Shown here one piece after another: positions 8,014 to 17,045 of a stretch of 64,000 nucleotides of DNA. The notes below the pieces were generated by a model. It did no database searches. It saw nothing but the letters and a program-made list of their open reading frames with translations, and had not been told where the DNA came from. The DNA comes from Lachnospiraceae bacterium 28-4 (GTDB taxonomy: Bacteria; Bacillota; Clostridia; Lachnospirales; Lachnospiraceae): NCBI GenBank assembly GCA_000403275.2, contig KE159598.1:894356-958355 (forward strand), in the 5' to 3' direction. Position numbers and translations under genes: made by a program. Position 1 is the first letter of the stretch. Each line of letters begins with the position of its first letter.

Positions 8014-8958
8014 ATGAAAAAAAGTATGGAAATCCTGCGCATTTTCCCGGATTATATGAGGGATCAATGGAGAGAGGCAGCCGAAGAGGCGGACGGGCTA
8101 TGGGAGATCCGTCTCAGGGCGCATAGGGAAATCATTCTTATGATCAGAGGAAAGGAATATTTCCTCGATAAAAACGGACGGTTGGTTTCCGATATAAAAA
8201 AGGCGGACAAGATGACAGAGCAGGATATGGAAGCGGTATTAAACCATATCTGCAATTATTCCGTTTATGCTTTTTCCGATGAAATCAGGCAGGGCTTTCT
8301 GACCATTCCGGGCGGGCACCGGGTCGGAATGGCAGGGCAGGCCATATTGGAAGAGAATGGAAAAATACGGAATATAAAAAATATTCAATTTATGAATATA
8401 CGTATTTCCCATGAAATAAAAGGGGCGGCGGACTCCGTCATGCCTTATCTTTACGAAAATGGAAAGTTACAGGATACCCTTCTGATTTCTCCGCCGGGCT
8501 GCGGCAAGACAACTCTTCTCAGGGATATGGTAAGGCAGATATCGGATGGGAACCGCTATGGGAGGGGGATGAATGTAGCTGTGGTGGACGAGCGGTCCGA
8601 AATCGCGGGCTGCTACATGGGGTGCCCGCAGAATGATATCGGCGTACGTACGGACGTTATGGATGGATGCCCGAAAGCGCTTGGCATGATGATGTTGATC
8701 CGTTCGATGTCTCCCCAGGTATTGGCGGTGGATGAGCTGGGGAGCGGCGAAGATATTAAGGCGGTATGCCGGGCCTTGCAGTGCGGAAGCCGGATGATCG
8801 CGACAGTACATGGGGATTCGCTGGAGGATGTTATGGGAAAGGAATTATTTATGGGGGTTCAGGAAAAGAAGATTTTTTCCAGATATATTGTTCTTGAAAA
8901 AAAGGAAGGAAAACATGGAATAAAGGCGATTTTTCATGGAGACTGCCGGATATGCTGA
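8014..8958 (+). CDS. spoIIIAA: Stage III sporulation protein AA (secretion-type ATPase)
   Basis: SpoIIIAA is the cytoplasmic ATPase of the SpoIIIA-SpoIIQ channel that links mother cell and forespore, related to type II/IV secretion ATPases. The 314-residue protein has a Walker A motif (SPPGCGKTTLLRD, Lys165) and a Walker B-like VLAVDELG near residue 240. TTxHxxS-type sensor residues appear in ATVHGDS. The chosen ATG at 8014 follows GGGGATAGG; an internal ATG at 8026 is a weaker alternative. It overlaps spoIIIAB by 7 bp and heads an eight-gene operon. Confidence 0.96.
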   Translation: MKKSMEILRIFPDYMRDQWREAAEEADGLWEIRLRAHREIILMIRGKEYFLDKNGRLVSDIKKADKMTEQDMEAVLNHICNYSVYAFSDEIRQGFLTIPGGHRVGMAGQAILEENGKIRNIKNIQFMNIRISHEIKGAADSVMPYLYENGKLQDTLLISPPGCGKTTLLRDMVRQISDGNRYGRGMNVAVVDERSEIAGCYMGCPQNDIGVRTDVMDGCPKALGMMMLIRSMSPQVLAVDELGSGEDIKAVCRALQCGSRMIATVHGDSLEDVMGKELFMGVQEKKIFSRYIVLEKKEGKHGIKAIFHGDCRIC

Positions 8959-9470
8959 GATTTGCCGGGGTGGTTCTTTTGATGGTGGGATGCATAGGAA
9001 GCGGATGGTCAGCGAAAGAAAGGCTGAAAAAGAATTTGGATGATTTGTACCGGATCAGGCAGATCTTCCAGATGTTCCAAAGTGAGATTGCCTATAGCAA
9101 GGCGCCCATTCCCGAGGCATGCCTTAGAATAGGGAACAGGACAGGGGAACCATATCGGAGCGCGCTGTTTGCCGTCAGGGAAGAAATGACGGCCGATCAT
9201 GGGGAGTTGTTTTTAGATATCTGGCACAGGCAAATGAACATATGCATGAGGAAACTGTCCATTGCCGGGGAAGATAAAAGACTTTTTTTAGATTTTGGAA
9301 GCTGTATCGGATATGCCGATGAGAAGATGCAGATACAGGCTGTGGAGCAATATATATATAAGCTGGATATTTCCATAAAGAGAATGGAAAAGGATATGAC
9401 GGATAAGTGTAAGGTGGTCATGAGCCTTAGCATAATGGGAGGGCTGGTGCTTGCTATTATACTGCTGTAG
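8952..9470 (+). CDS. spoIIIAB: Stage III sporulation protein AB
   Basis: This 172-residue component of the SpoIIIA complex has a hydrophobic segment at each end (residues 1-20 and about 153-172) with a helical soluble part between, matching the SpoIIIAB arrangement, which resembles type II secretion GspF-like proteins. The conserved LKKNLDDLYRIRQIFQMFQSEI-like region (about 24-45) with its basic cluster is present. The start codon overlaps the 3' end of spoIIIAA. It acts in the mother-cell-side membrane of the engulfed forespore. Confidence 0.93.
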   Translation: MLRFAGVVLLMVGCIGSGWSAKERLKKNLDDLYRIRQIFQMFQSEIAYSKAPIPEACLRIGNRTGEPYRSALFAVREEMTADHGELFLDIWHRQMNICMRKLSIAGEDKRLFLDFGSCIGYADEKMQIQAVEQYIYKLDISIKRMEKDMTDKCKVVMSLSIMGGLVLAIILL

Positions 9471-9514
9471 AAGAAATATTTTACGGCGGAGGCGGATACA
9501 AAAACAATACGGAA

Positions 9515-9721
9515 ATGGGGAACGGTATGAGCGTTAGTTTGATATTCAGAATTGCGGCGGTTGGCATTTTAATTACGATATTAAGCCAGATTTTAAAACA
9601 TAGCGGAAGAGAGGAGCATGCGTTTTTAATCAGCCTTGCAGGGCTCATCCTCGTCCTTACATGGATCGTGCCATATATCTATGATCTGTTCGTTATGATT
9701 CAAAACCTGTTCGAACTGTAG
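9515..9721 (+). CDS. spoIIIAC: Stage III sporulation protein AC
   Basis: A 68-residue protein with two membrane helices (about 8-28 and 36-58), the normal SpoIIIAC size and shape. RIAAVGILI and the second helix LISLAGLILVLTWIVPYI match the family pattern. The ATG at 9515 gives 68 residues; an in-frame ATG at 9527 has a better-placed GGGGAA and would give 64, so the exact start is open. It lies in the spoIIIA operon between AB and AD. Confidence 0.92.
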   Translation: MGNGMSVSLIFRIAAVGILITILSQILKHSGREEHAFLISLAGLILVLTWIVPYIYDLFVMIQNLFEL

Positions 9722-9730
9722 GAGGTGCGT

Positions 9731-10117
9731 ATGGAAGTACTGAGGATCGGTCTGCTGGGAGTGGCGGGCGTTATGATCGCTCTGCAGTTTAAAAGTCATA
9801 AACCGGAATTCGGCCTCTATATTGGTTTTGCGGTCTGTCTGCTCATTTTTTCCTTTGCGGTATCCGGTATTTCTTCTATTTTTGAAAGCATGAAGGAAAT
9901 GGAACAGTATATCGGGGGAAAAGAGGTTTACTTCCGCATTCTGTTAAAAGTCATAGGAATCACTTATATTTGCGAATTTTGTTCCGGTATATGCAAGGAT
10001 GCGGGTTATTCTTCGATTGCCGGGCAGATAGAGACTTTTGGCAAGCTGTCGGTACTGGCGGCAGGGATGCCTATATTGCTTGCCATCATAGGGAGCATAC
10101 AGGAGATTGCTGGATGA
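9731..10117 (+). CDS. spoIIIAD: Stage III sporulation protein AD
   Basis: A 128-residue membrane protein with about four helices, matching SpoIIIAD. The ATG at 9731 is chosen because AGGAGG lies just upstream; a GTG at 9725 overlaps that Shine-Dalgarno sequence and is unlikely. It begins 9 bp after spoIIIAC and its TGA overlaps the spoIIIAE ATG as ATGA, which implies coupled translation. SpoIIIAC and AD are thought to act together in the channel membrane. Confidence 0.94.
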   Translation: MEVLRIGLLGVAGVMIALQFKSHKPEFGLYIGFAVCLLIFSFAVSGISSIFESMKEMEQYIGGKEVYFRILLKVIGITYICEFCSGICKDAGYSSIAGQIETFGKLSVLAAGMPILLAIIGSIQEIAG

Positions 10118-11250
10118 AAAGAATAGCGATTATTATTTTTCTTGTTTTTGCCGTTTCATTTATTCCATACAAGCCGGTACAGGCAGCCGCTTTCGAAATC
10201 GATCTTGCGGGTACATGGGACCAATATGGGATGGGCGAGGTGGAAAAGGGGATGGATCAACTTTTTCCCGGTTATGAGCTGGATATGAAAGGCGTGTGGA
10301 AAAGCATTGTGCAAGGAAAAATTATAGAGGCGGCAGAGATTTTGTGGGACGGAATAAAGGGAAAGCTGGTCTCGGAACTTGCCGGAATGAAAAATGTTTT
10401 TGCATCCATTCTAATACTTGGGATCGTTTCCGCGTTGTTCGCCAATTTTTCCGACGTGTTCCAAAACCATCAGATCGCGGATATCAGCTTTTATTTTTTG
10501 TATTTGCTGCTGATATCGGTATTGATGAAAGCTTTTTTAGCCGCGGCGGATATTGCGGGACAGGCGGTGGGGAATATCGTGCTGTTTATCCAAATGTTTA
10601 TTCCTACTTATTTTATAGCGGTAGGAGCGGCGACGGGAGCGGTAACGGGGACTGTTTATTACCAGTTTACGCTGGTTTTGGCATATGGAGTGGAGAAGAT
10701 TATTTTTTCTTTTCTGATTCCTCTGATTTACAGCTATGTATTGCTCGCTTTAATGAATGGCATTTGGGCGGAGGAAAGGCTGACACTTTTGCTGGATTTT
10801 TTAAAAAAAGGAATAGGGGCGGTGATGAAAGTAGCAATGGGAGCGATTACATCGCTGAGCCTGTTTCAGTCGATGATTGCCCCCGTTCTGGATTCCCTCA
10901 GGACTTCGGCGGTAAGAAAGGCGATTGGAGCGATTCCGGGCATTGGAAATCTGGCGGAAGGAGTGACGGAGATGGTAATTGGATCGGCGGTCTTGATTAA
11001 AAACAGTATCGGGCTGTTGCTCCTGCTGCTCCTTTTGGCAGTCTGTCTGATCCCGCTGGCAAAACTGCTGTTGATAGCCGGCATAATAAAAGGGAGCGCG
11101 GCTTTGGTCGGGATCGTCAGTGATAAAAGGGTCTCAGGGTGTACGGACAGGGTGGGGGATGGAAGCCTGATGCTTTTTAAAGCTGCTTTTACGGCAGTTT
11201 CCTTATTTATGATCACGATAGCTATTGTGGCGTATACGACAGGCAGATAA
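10114..11250 (+). CDS. spoIIIAE: Stage III sporulation protein AE
   Basis: SpoIIIAE is the large multipass membrane component of the SpoIIIA complex. From the ATG at 10114 it has 378 residues: a signal-like N-terminus (MKRIAIIIFLVFAVSFIPY), a soluble segment to about 85, then repeated hydrophobic helices. The conserved PTYFIAVGAATGAVT stretch and MKVAMGAITSLSLFQSMIAP are recognisable. The open frame extends upstream to 9970, but that part overlaps spoIIIAD in another frame and AGGAG at 10101 fits 10114. Confidence 0.95.
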   Translation: MKRIAIIIFLVFAVSFIPYKPVQAAAFEIDLAGTWDQYGMGEVEKGMDQLFPGYELDMKGVWKSIVQGKIIEAAEILWDGIKGKLVSELAGMKNVFASILILGIVSALFANFSDVFQNHQIADISFYFLYLLLISVLMKAFLAAADIAGQAVGNIVLFIQMFIPTYFIAVGAATGAVTGTVYYQFTLVLAYGVEKIIFSFLIPLIYSYVLLALMNGIWAEERLTLLLDFLKKGIGAVMKVAMGAITSLSLFQSMIAPVLDSLRTSAVRKAIGAIPGIGNLAEGVTEMVIGSAVLIKNSIGLLLLLLLLAVCLIPLAKLLLIAGIIKGSAALVGIVSDKRVSGCTDRVGDGSLMLFKAAFTAVSLFMITIAIVAYTTGR

Positions 11251-11272
11251 CAGAAAGGATGTGGTTGCTCAC

Positions 11273-11839
11273 ATGGGTTCTTCTTTTTTGGAGTTTATGA
11301 AGCAGATCGGGATTTTTATGATATGCGCCCATACTTTTCTGCATTTTTCAGCGGGGAAATCATATGAAAAGTATTTAAAGCTCCTGGTCGGAATTATGGT
11401 GCTGGCGCAGTTTGCCATACCGTTCGGGGAAATTTTTCTTGGGAAGGAAATGGGGAAGATATGGGAGGAAGCAAAGCAGTTCCGTCAGGAACTGGAAGAA
11501 CGGGCGGGGGATGTTGTATGGGAATCGGAAGAAGAGGATATGGCTTCCCGGGCGTTGGAAGAAGAAATCGAAGAAAAATTGGCATCTGCTGCGGGGGAAT
11601 ATGGATATGCAATAAAAGGAGTAGAAATGCGAGGTGATCCTCCGGGAGTGGAAGTTGTGATACAAAAAGGGGAGGAAGAAAAGGGAAGAATCGCGGTGGA
11701 AAAGATAAAGATTGAAAGTGTTGGAGAAAATGGAAAGGAACGGGAAGATGGATTTTCCGGCCAGCATGCATCTATGAGACAGGCATTTAGCTCTATTTTA
11801 AATACGGATGAGGCATATATCATAATCAGGGAAGAATGA
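11273..11839 (+). CDS. spoIIIAF: Stage III sporulation protein AF
   Basis: A 188-residue SpoIIIAF with two N-terminal membrane helices (about 5-25 and 33-52) and a soluble acidic C-terminal domain ending near GQHASMRQAF. The ATG at 11273 is used although AAAGGA lies 13 nt away; a GTG at 11261 sits too close to that site. The stop overlaps spoIIIAG by 4 bp. The gene order AE-AF-AG matches Bacillus and Clostridium. Confidence 0.9.
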   Translation: MGSSFLEFMKQIGIFMICAHTFLHFSAGKSYEKYLKLLVGIMVLAQFAIPFGEIFLGKEMGKIWEEAKQFRQELEERAGDVVWESEEEDMASRALEEEIEEKLASAAGEYGYAIKGVEMRGDPPGVEVVIQKGEEEKGRIAVEKIKIESVGENGKEREDGFSGQHASMRQAFSSILNTDEAYIIIREE

Positions 11840-12522
11840 GGAAAAGGATTATGGAAGAAGAAAACAGAAAAGGGATATTTATAAAGAAGAGGCTGCTGCC
11901 CAAAGGCGGGAAAATGAGAAAGGACCAGTTTGTCATCTGTATTCTGGCAGGAATTCTGTTAATGATCGTTGCGATGCCGGAGACGAAAAAGGAAGAGGGA
12001 AAAACAAGTGAGTACAGATTATCGGACAATGCTTCGGGTATAATAAAGGACAACAGTGATGGAGAGGAAGGAATATTTTCCGAAGAAGGCATGGAAATAG
12101 AAAAAAAGGATGAAACAGAGGAATATGCGAGGTATATGGAGAATAAATTAGAACAGGCAATATCTGTAATGGAAGGGGCTGGGAAAGTTAAGGTTATGAT
12201 TACTGTAAGCGCTTCTAAGGAACTGGTGGTGGAAAAGGATATGCCTGTTACGAGAAGCAATACAGTGGAAAACGATTCCGAGGGCGGAAGCAGGAATGTG
12301 AACGAATACGGGAGTACGGAAGAGACGGTATACAGCAAGGAAAGTGACGGAAGCGCCTGTCCGTATGTGGTAAAAACGCTTCAACCGGTAGTGGAGGGCG
12401 TAGTCGTGGTTGCGCAGGGGGGAGACAGACAGGAAGTACGGAAGAACATAACTGAAGCGATTGTGGCATTATTTGATATCGAGCCACATAAAATTAAAAT
12501 AGTAAAAATGAAATCCGAATAA
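11836..12522 (+). CDS. spoIIIAG: Stage III sporulation protein AG
   Basis: SpoIIIAG forms the large ring of the SpoIIIA channel in the intermembrane space. The 228-residue protein has a basic N-terminus, one membrane helix (about 34-52), an acidic linker and a C-terminal ring-building domain from about 95 (LEQAISVMEGAGKVKVMITV). The ATP-like ending VVVVAQGGDRQEVRKNITEAIVALF is typical of the family. It starts inside the last codons of spoIIIAF and is followed after 19 bp by spoIIIAH. Confidence 0.94.
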   Translation: MRKRIMEEENRKGIFIKKRLLPKGGKMRKDQFVICILAGILLMIVAMPETKKEEGKTSEYRLSDNASGIIKDNSDGEEGIFSEEGMEIEKKDETEEYARYMENKLEQAISVMEGAGKVKVMITVSASKELVVEKDMPVTRSNTVENDSEGGSRNVNEYGSTEETVYSKESDGSACPYVVKTLQPVVEGVVVVAQGGDRQEVRKNITEAIVALFDIEPHKIKIVKMKSE

Positions 12523-12541
12523 GGAAAAGGGGAGAAATGGC

Positions 12542-13288
12542 ATGAAAAATATGCTTAAAAAAAATCAGATTATGATTACCGCACTGGCAATTATGATTGC
12601 GGTCGCAGGATACCTGAATTTTGCAGGTACGAAAGTAACGGATGAGGAGATCATGACGGTGGACAGCGATACGGTGGTCAATGACGACGGAAGCATCGTA
12701 TTGACGGATGATGTGACAATGGAAACATCAGACGAAGAGATGGCGGCAATGATGGATATTTCGGATGAAGATACCATGCAGCCGTCCGCTTACGGGGATA
12801 TCGAAAGCCTGGATACGGATATCACCGATCTGGCGGAAAACTATTTGGATGAAGGAATGGCGGAAAACGTGGAAGGCACTACACCTACGGACAGCGAAGT
12901 GCCGGGAGAAGCAGTATTTACTTCCACCTCGGGAATGAATTCCCTTTCCAGCGCAAAACTGCTCAAGGAACAGACGAGGGCAAAAAACAAAGAGACGCTA
13001 ATGGAAATTATCAATAACGCCAATATTACGGAGACCCAAAAGCAGGAAGCGATCGATAACATGATCTCTATTACGGATATTGCGGAGAAGGAAACGGCTG
13101 CCGAAATATTATTGGAATCCAAAGGTTTTTCTGATGTGGTAGTCAGCATCAGCGAGGAAGGTGTGGATGTAGTGGTAAACGCTGCGGAACTGTCAGAAGC
13201 GCAGAGAGCCCAGATTGAAGATATCATCATAAGAAAAACAGGAGTTTCCCCGGAAACGATCATTATAAGTACGATGACTGCAGAATAA
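12542..13288 (+). CDS. spoIIIAH: Stage III sporulation protein AH
   Basis: SpoIIIAH binds SpoIIQ across the intermembrane space and forms part of the channel ring. The 248 residues comprise a membrane helix at about 10-28, an unusually long acidic D/E/T/M-rich linker (about 30-125) and a YscJ/FliF-like ring domain at the C-terminus (about 140-248, with AAEILLESKGFSDVVVSI). AAAAGGGGAG precedes the ATG. It is the last gene of the operon; repeats follow it. Confidence 0.94.
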   Translation: MKNMLKKNQIMITALAIMIAVAGYLNFAGTKVTDEEIMTVDSDTVVNDDGSIVLTDDVTMETSDEEMAAMMDISDEDTMQPSAYGDIESLDTDITDLAENYLDEGMAENVEGTTPTDSEVPGEAVFTSTSGMNSLSSAKLLKEQTRAKNKETLMEIINNANITETQKQEAIDNMISITDIAEKETAAEILLESKGFSDVVVSISEEGVDVVVNAAELSEAQRAQIEDIIIRKTGVSPETIIISTMTAE

Positions 13289-13315
13289 AGATAGGAGTTT
13301 ATTTGATACAGCAGG

Positions 13316-13433
13316 TGTGTTATAATGAATTGCGCTGATGCGCAAGCAGGTCATCAACCTGTCGGTTGGTGACATGTGTTATAATGAATTGCGCTGATGC
13401 GCAAGCAGGTCATTGATCTGGAGGTTGGTGACA
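13316..13433 (+). repeat. Two tandem 59-bp units, each encoding two hairpins
   Basis: Units 13316-13374 and 13375-13433 are near-identical in their first ~40 bp (TGTGTTATAATGAATTGCGC onward). Each unit holds hairpin A (TTGCGC, loop TGAT, GCGCAA) and hairpin B (10-bp arms, loop of 4). Hairpin B is GTCATCAACC with GGTTGGTGAC in unit 1 and GTCATTGATC with GGTTGGTGAC in unit 2; all differences keep pairing through G-U wobbles. This hints at function as RNA. Each unit also contains a TATAAT hexamer. Confidence 0.85.
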
Positions 13434-13596
13434 GGTAATGCTAATGGGTGGTGCAAAGAGAAAGCATGGGCAGCGGTATGCCGGACTGAATGTATTGCAA
13501 TTCTGGGTTCAACGGCATCCAGCCCTTATTTCTCCGTGCCGGATATCAAAGATAATTACGATAAAGGATGACTTTGGAACACAGGAGGAAAAATAA
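13434..13596. other. Unassigned leader region before prfC
   Basis: About 160 bp with no recognised element. Two overlapping frames stay open (52 codons from an ATG at 13439, and one from a GTG near 13428) but neither has a convincing ribosome-binding site or known protein. A CGGTATGCCG-type and TTCAACGGCATCC stretch could pair. The last bases hold AGGAGG for prfC. Confidence 0.4.
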
Positions 13597-15189
13597 GTGG
13601 GAGATCATACACAGGAAATAAATAGAAGAAGGACTTTTGCGATTATTTCGCATCCTGATGCGGGAAAAACTACACTGACGGAAAAATTTCTGCTTTATGG
13701 GGGCGCGATTAATTTAGCAGGGAGCGTAAAAGGAAAAGCGACGGCCAGACATGCGGTTTCCGACTGGATGGAGATTGAAAAGGAGAGGGGTATTTCGGTT
13801 ACATCCAGCGTTTTACAGTTTGAATATGACAATTTTTGCATTAATATTTTGGACACGCCGGGGCATCAGGACTTTTCGGAGGATACTTACCGTACACTGA
13901 TGGCGGCGGACTCTGCCGTGATGGTGATCGATGCTTCAAAAGGGGTGGAGGCTCAGACAAGAAAGCTTTTTAAAGTCTGTGTGATGCGTAAAATCCCGAT
14001 TTTTACGTTTATCAATAAGATGGACAGGGATGCGGGGGATATGTTTGAACTTCTGGATGAGATTGAAAGGGAGCTTGGGATAGCAACATGCCCTATGAAC
14101 TGGCCGATCGGTTCGGGCAAGAGCTTCCGGGGAGTTTATGACAGGGAGGAGAAATGCGTCCGCACCTATTCCGATACGCAGAAGGGAACAAAAGAAGGGG
14201 AAACCACGGTGATTCCGGCGGAAGAGGCAGACAAGCTGTCGGAATATATCGGGGAAGAATTGAAAAATAAACTGGACGAAGATATTGAACTGCTGGATGG
14301 GGCCAGCGCCGAATTTGATTTGGAAGTAGTACGGTCGGGGGAATTAACGCCGGTTTTTTTTGGTTCTGCCCTGACAAACTTCGGAGTGGAGATTTTTTTG
14401 CAGCATTTTCTGAAAATGGCGACAACTCCTCTTCCGAGAAAGGCGGATGTGGGAGTGATTGATCCGGTGGAGAAGGAATTTTCAGCGTTTGTTTTTAAGA
14501 TCCAGGCTAATATGAATAAAGCGCACAGAGACAGGATTGCTTTTATGAGGATATGTTCCGGCAGGTATGAGGCTGGCATGGAGGTAAAGCATGTGCAGGG
14601 AGGAAAGGTAATGCGTCTTTCCCAGCCGCAGCAGATTATGGCCAGCGAACGAAAAATTCTGGAAGAAGCTTATGCCGGCGATATTATCGGCGTTTTTGAT
14701 CCGGGCATTTTTTCTATTGGCGATACGCTTTGTATGCCGAAAGAACAATTCCGGTATGAAGGAATACCGACTTTTGCCCCCGAGCATTTTGCAAGGGTTC
14801 GGCAGATGGATACGATGAAAAGAAAGCAGTTTGTAAAAGGAATCACTCAGATCGCGCAGGAAGGTGCGATTCAGATTTTCCAGGAATTTAATACAGGGAT
14901 GGAAGAAATTATCGTCGGCGTTGTAGGGGTGCTTCAGTTTGATGTATTAAAATATCGTTTGGAGAACGAATATAATGTAGAGATACGTTTGGAGCCTTTG
15001 CCTTATGAGCATATAAGATGGGTGGAGAATAAAGAGCTAGATATTTCCAGGCTGACGGGGACTTCCGATATGAAAAAAGTAAAAGATATGAAAGGAAATC
15101 CGCTGCTGTTATTTGTCAATGCATGGAGCATCGGTATGACTTTGGATCGGAATGAAGGGTTAGTATTGGCAGAATTCGGACGTAATTGA
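13597..15189 (+). CDS. prfC: Peptide chain release factor 3
   Basis: RF3 is a translational GTPase that recycles RF1 and RF2 from the ribosome after peptide release. The 530-residue protein has G1 SHPDAGKTTLTEK (residues 18-30), the switch II DTPGHQDFSEDTY, and NKMDRDAGD as G4. RF3 rather than EF-G is indicated by the EIERELGIATCPMNWPIG and NPLLLFVNAWS segments and by the length. The start is GTG at 13597 after AGGAGG. It is not part of the usual spoIIIA-nusB block in relatives, so this is an inserted gene. Confidence 0.96.
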   Translation: MGDHTQEINRRRTFAIISHPDAGKTTLTEKFLLYGGAINLAGSVKGKATARHAVSDWMEIEKERGISVTSSVLQFEYDNFCINILDTPGHQDFSEDTYRTLMAADSAVMVIDASKGVEAQTRKLFKVCVMRKIPIFTFINKMDRDAGDMFELLDEIERELGIATCPMNWPIGSGKSFRGVYDREEKCVRTYSDTQKGTKEGETTVIPAEEADKLSEYIGEELKNKLDEDIELLDGASAEFDLEVVRSGELTPVFFGSALTNFGVEIFLQHFLKMATTPLPRKADVGVIDPVEKEFSAFVFKIQANMNKAHRDRIAFMRICSGRYEAGMEVKHVQGGKVMRLSQPQQIMASERKILEEAYAGDIIGVFDPGIFSIGDTLCMPKEQFRYEGIPTFAPEHFARVRQMDTMKRKQFVKGITQIAQEGAIQIFQEFNTGMEEIIVGVVGVLQFDVLKYRLENEYNVEIRLEPLPYEHIRWVENKELDISRLTGTSDMKKVKDMKGNPLLLFVNAWSIGMTLDRNEGLVLAEFGRN

Positions 15190-15257
15190 CACGATGGGAA
15201 CGAACTGTCTGACAGAAAGCGGATAGGGATGGGAGAATAAAGCAGGGGAGGAGTCAT

Positions 15258-16562
15258 ATGAAGAGAAAAAAGAAAATAATTTTGTTCTTCCTTGCAATAG
15301 CTCTTATGGGATCGTGGAGCAATGGATGCGGCAGGACCTTTGAGTCAGAAAGTCCTGAAGAGCCGCCGGCAGCGGTTTATGAAACCGAAGAGGAAGAACG
15401 GCAGGATCTACCGGCAGAAGAAACAAAGGAAAGCGATTCAGGCAAAGAAAAAGTGACGGAGCTTATGACGGGCGACAAAGATGATGATTCCATTCGTTTG
15501 TCCGTAGGGCTTTCCGGAGAAACGATTCCGGGTCTTCTGGCAGGGCAAAAGGGGAATTATAGTTTCGACTGTCTGAATGCGGAAGAGCAGCTGACTTATG
15601 TGGAGATTTTGCAGATATTGAGAGAACGGGGAGAAGAAGTGCGCCTCACCGGCAGAGATACGGAAAGAATAGAAAAGATATTTCAATGTGTGTTGAACGA
15701 TCATCCTGAGATTTTTTATGTGGACGGATATACGTTTACGAAATACACATTAGGAGAGGAACTGAAGAAGATAACCTTTACCGGAACTTATCCGATTGAT
15801 GAGGCGGAGCAGAGAGAAAGGCAGGAGAAAATAGACGTTTATGTGGAAGAATGCCTGTCTGGCCTTCCGCCGGGAGCGGATGAATATGAAAAGGTGAAGT
15901 ATTTGTATGAGTATATCATCAATCATACGGAATACGATGCGGAAGCGCCGGATAACCAGAATCTTTGCTCGGTGTTTTTATATGGGCGTTCGGTTTGCCA
16001 GGGCTATGCCAAAGCATTTCAATATCTTCTAAATAAATTGGGGATATCTTCGACTCTTGTGATTGGAAGCGTGTCAGAGGGGGAAGGACATGCATGGAAC
16101 CTTGTCAGGATAGACGGTTCTTATTATTATGTAGACCCGACTTGGGGAGATGCCTCGTACCAGATGGAAGAATCCGGGGAAAGCGATGAATATGAAGGAG
16201 AACATTTGCCGACAATTAATTATGACTATTTGTGCGTAACGACACGGCAGTTGGAAAGGACTCATACGATAGACCATGTGGTGGAACTGCCGGAATGCAC
16301 ATCCATGGCAGCTAATTATTACGTAAGAGAGGGAGCTTATTTTACTTCGGTGGATGCGAAAATGCTGGAGGAGCTTTTTGAGAAGGAATATGCGAAGGGA
16401 ACAACGTATGTGACTTTAAAATGCAGCGGGGAGGACGTGTACTTGCAGATGCAGAAAGCTTTGATTGAGGAACAGGAAATTTTCCGTTATCTGGACAGCC
16501 CGGACGGCGTGATTGCGTATGCGGATAATGCGGAGCAATTCAGTTTAAGTTTTTGGCTGTAA
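15258..16562 (+). CDS. Transglutaminase-like lipoprotein, function unknown
   Basis: A 434-residue likely exported protein. The N-terminus ([20 protein letters not shown]) with Cys24 suggests a lipoprotein, although the residues before the Cys are not an ideal lipobox. An acidic, low-complexity linker runs to about 80. The transglutaminase-like core has the triad in order: Cys247 in [12 protein letters not shown], His278 in [10 protein letters not shown] and Asp293 in YYVDPTWGD. Such proteins are usually cysteine proteases or amidases acting in the cell envelope; no substrate can be inferred. AGGGGAGGAG precedes the ATG. It follows prfC by 68 bp. Confidence 0.85.
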   Translation: MKRKKKIILFFLAIALMGSWSNGCGRTFESESPEEPPAAVYETEEEERQDLPAEETKESDSGKEKVTELMTGDKDDDSIRLSVGLSGETIPGLLAGQKGNYSFDCLNAEEQLTYVEILQILRERGEEVRLTGRDTERIEKIFQCVLNDHPEIFYVDGYTFTKYTLGEELKKITFTGTYPIDEAEQRERQEKIDVYVEECLSGLPPGADEYEKVKYLYEYIINHTEYDAEAPDNQNLCSVFLYGRSVCQGYAKAFQYLLNKLGISSTLVIGSVSEGEGHAWNLVRIDGSYYYVDPTWGDASYQMEESGESDEYEGEHLPTINYDYLCVTTRQLERTHTIDHVVELPECTSMAANYYVREGAYFTSVDAKMLEELFEKEYAKGTTYVTLKCSGEDVYLQMQKALIEEQEIFRYLDSPDGVIAYADNAEQFSLSFWL

Positions 16563-16589
16563 AAAGGTCTATGCAAAATCCGTAAATTT

Positions 16590-16598
16590 TGGTATTAT
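16590..16598 (+). promoter_or_regulatory. Extended -10 promoter upstream of the Asp23 gene
   Basis: TG at 16590-16591, one base, then TATTAT at 16593-16598; no good -35 is visible. It lies about 48 bp before the start codon. Confidence 0.5.
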
Positions 16599-16645
16599 AT
16601 ATGGAAATAGGCGAAGTACAAACAACCTTGAATGGAGGAAATCGA

Positions 16646-17032
16646 ATGGAAAAGGAATTGGATAGAAACGCATATGTTATGGAGGCGGATGAAAATACGG
16701 GAACGGTAAAAATCGCGGATGATGTAGTGGCCATGATCGCAGGAATAGCGGCTACGGAGGTAAGCGGCGTGGCGGCCATGGCTGGAAATATAACCCATGA
16801 GATCATGAGCAAGGTGGGTGTGAAAAGCCTGAAAAAAGGCGTGAAAGTCGATGTAATAGGAAAGGCAGTAAGAATTGATCTGGCTTTAATTATGGAGTAT
16901 GGCTATAATATTCCGACCACCAGCCGCAAGGTACAGGAGCGGGTAAAGAGCGCCATTGAGAATATGACGGGGCTTGAGGTATCGGATGTAAACATTCGCA
17001 TTGCCGGCGTTAATATGCAGAAAGACAGATAG
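16646..17032 (+). CDS. Asp23/Gls24 family envelope stress protein (YqhY-like)
   Basis: From the ATG at 16646 (GGAGGAAA just before) the protein has 128 residues and the Asp23/Gls24 pattern: GTVKIADDVVAMIAGIAATEVSGVAAM near the start and VNIRIAGVNM at the end. In Firmicutes the YqhY member sits next to nusB and is linked genetically to fatty-acid synthesis control; its biochemical role is unsettled. The frame stays open upstream to 16589 but lacks a ribosome-binding site there. It precedes nusB by 13 bp. Confidence 0.92.
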   Translation: MEKELDRNAYVMEADENTGTVKIADDVVAMIAGIAATEVSGVAAMAGNITHEIMSKVGVKSLKKGVKVDVIGKAVRIDLALIMEYGYNIPTTSRKVQERVKSAIENMTGLEVSDVNIRIAGVNMQKDR

Positions 17033-17045
17033 GATAAGGCATACT

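Noticed and set aside
13316-13433. CRISPR array
   Set aside because: Only two units, repeats are longer than their spacing and there are no spacers or cas genes.
13439-13597. 52-codon frame before prfC
   Set aside because: No convincing ribosome-binding site, and an overlapping second frame is equally open, so coding is not supported.
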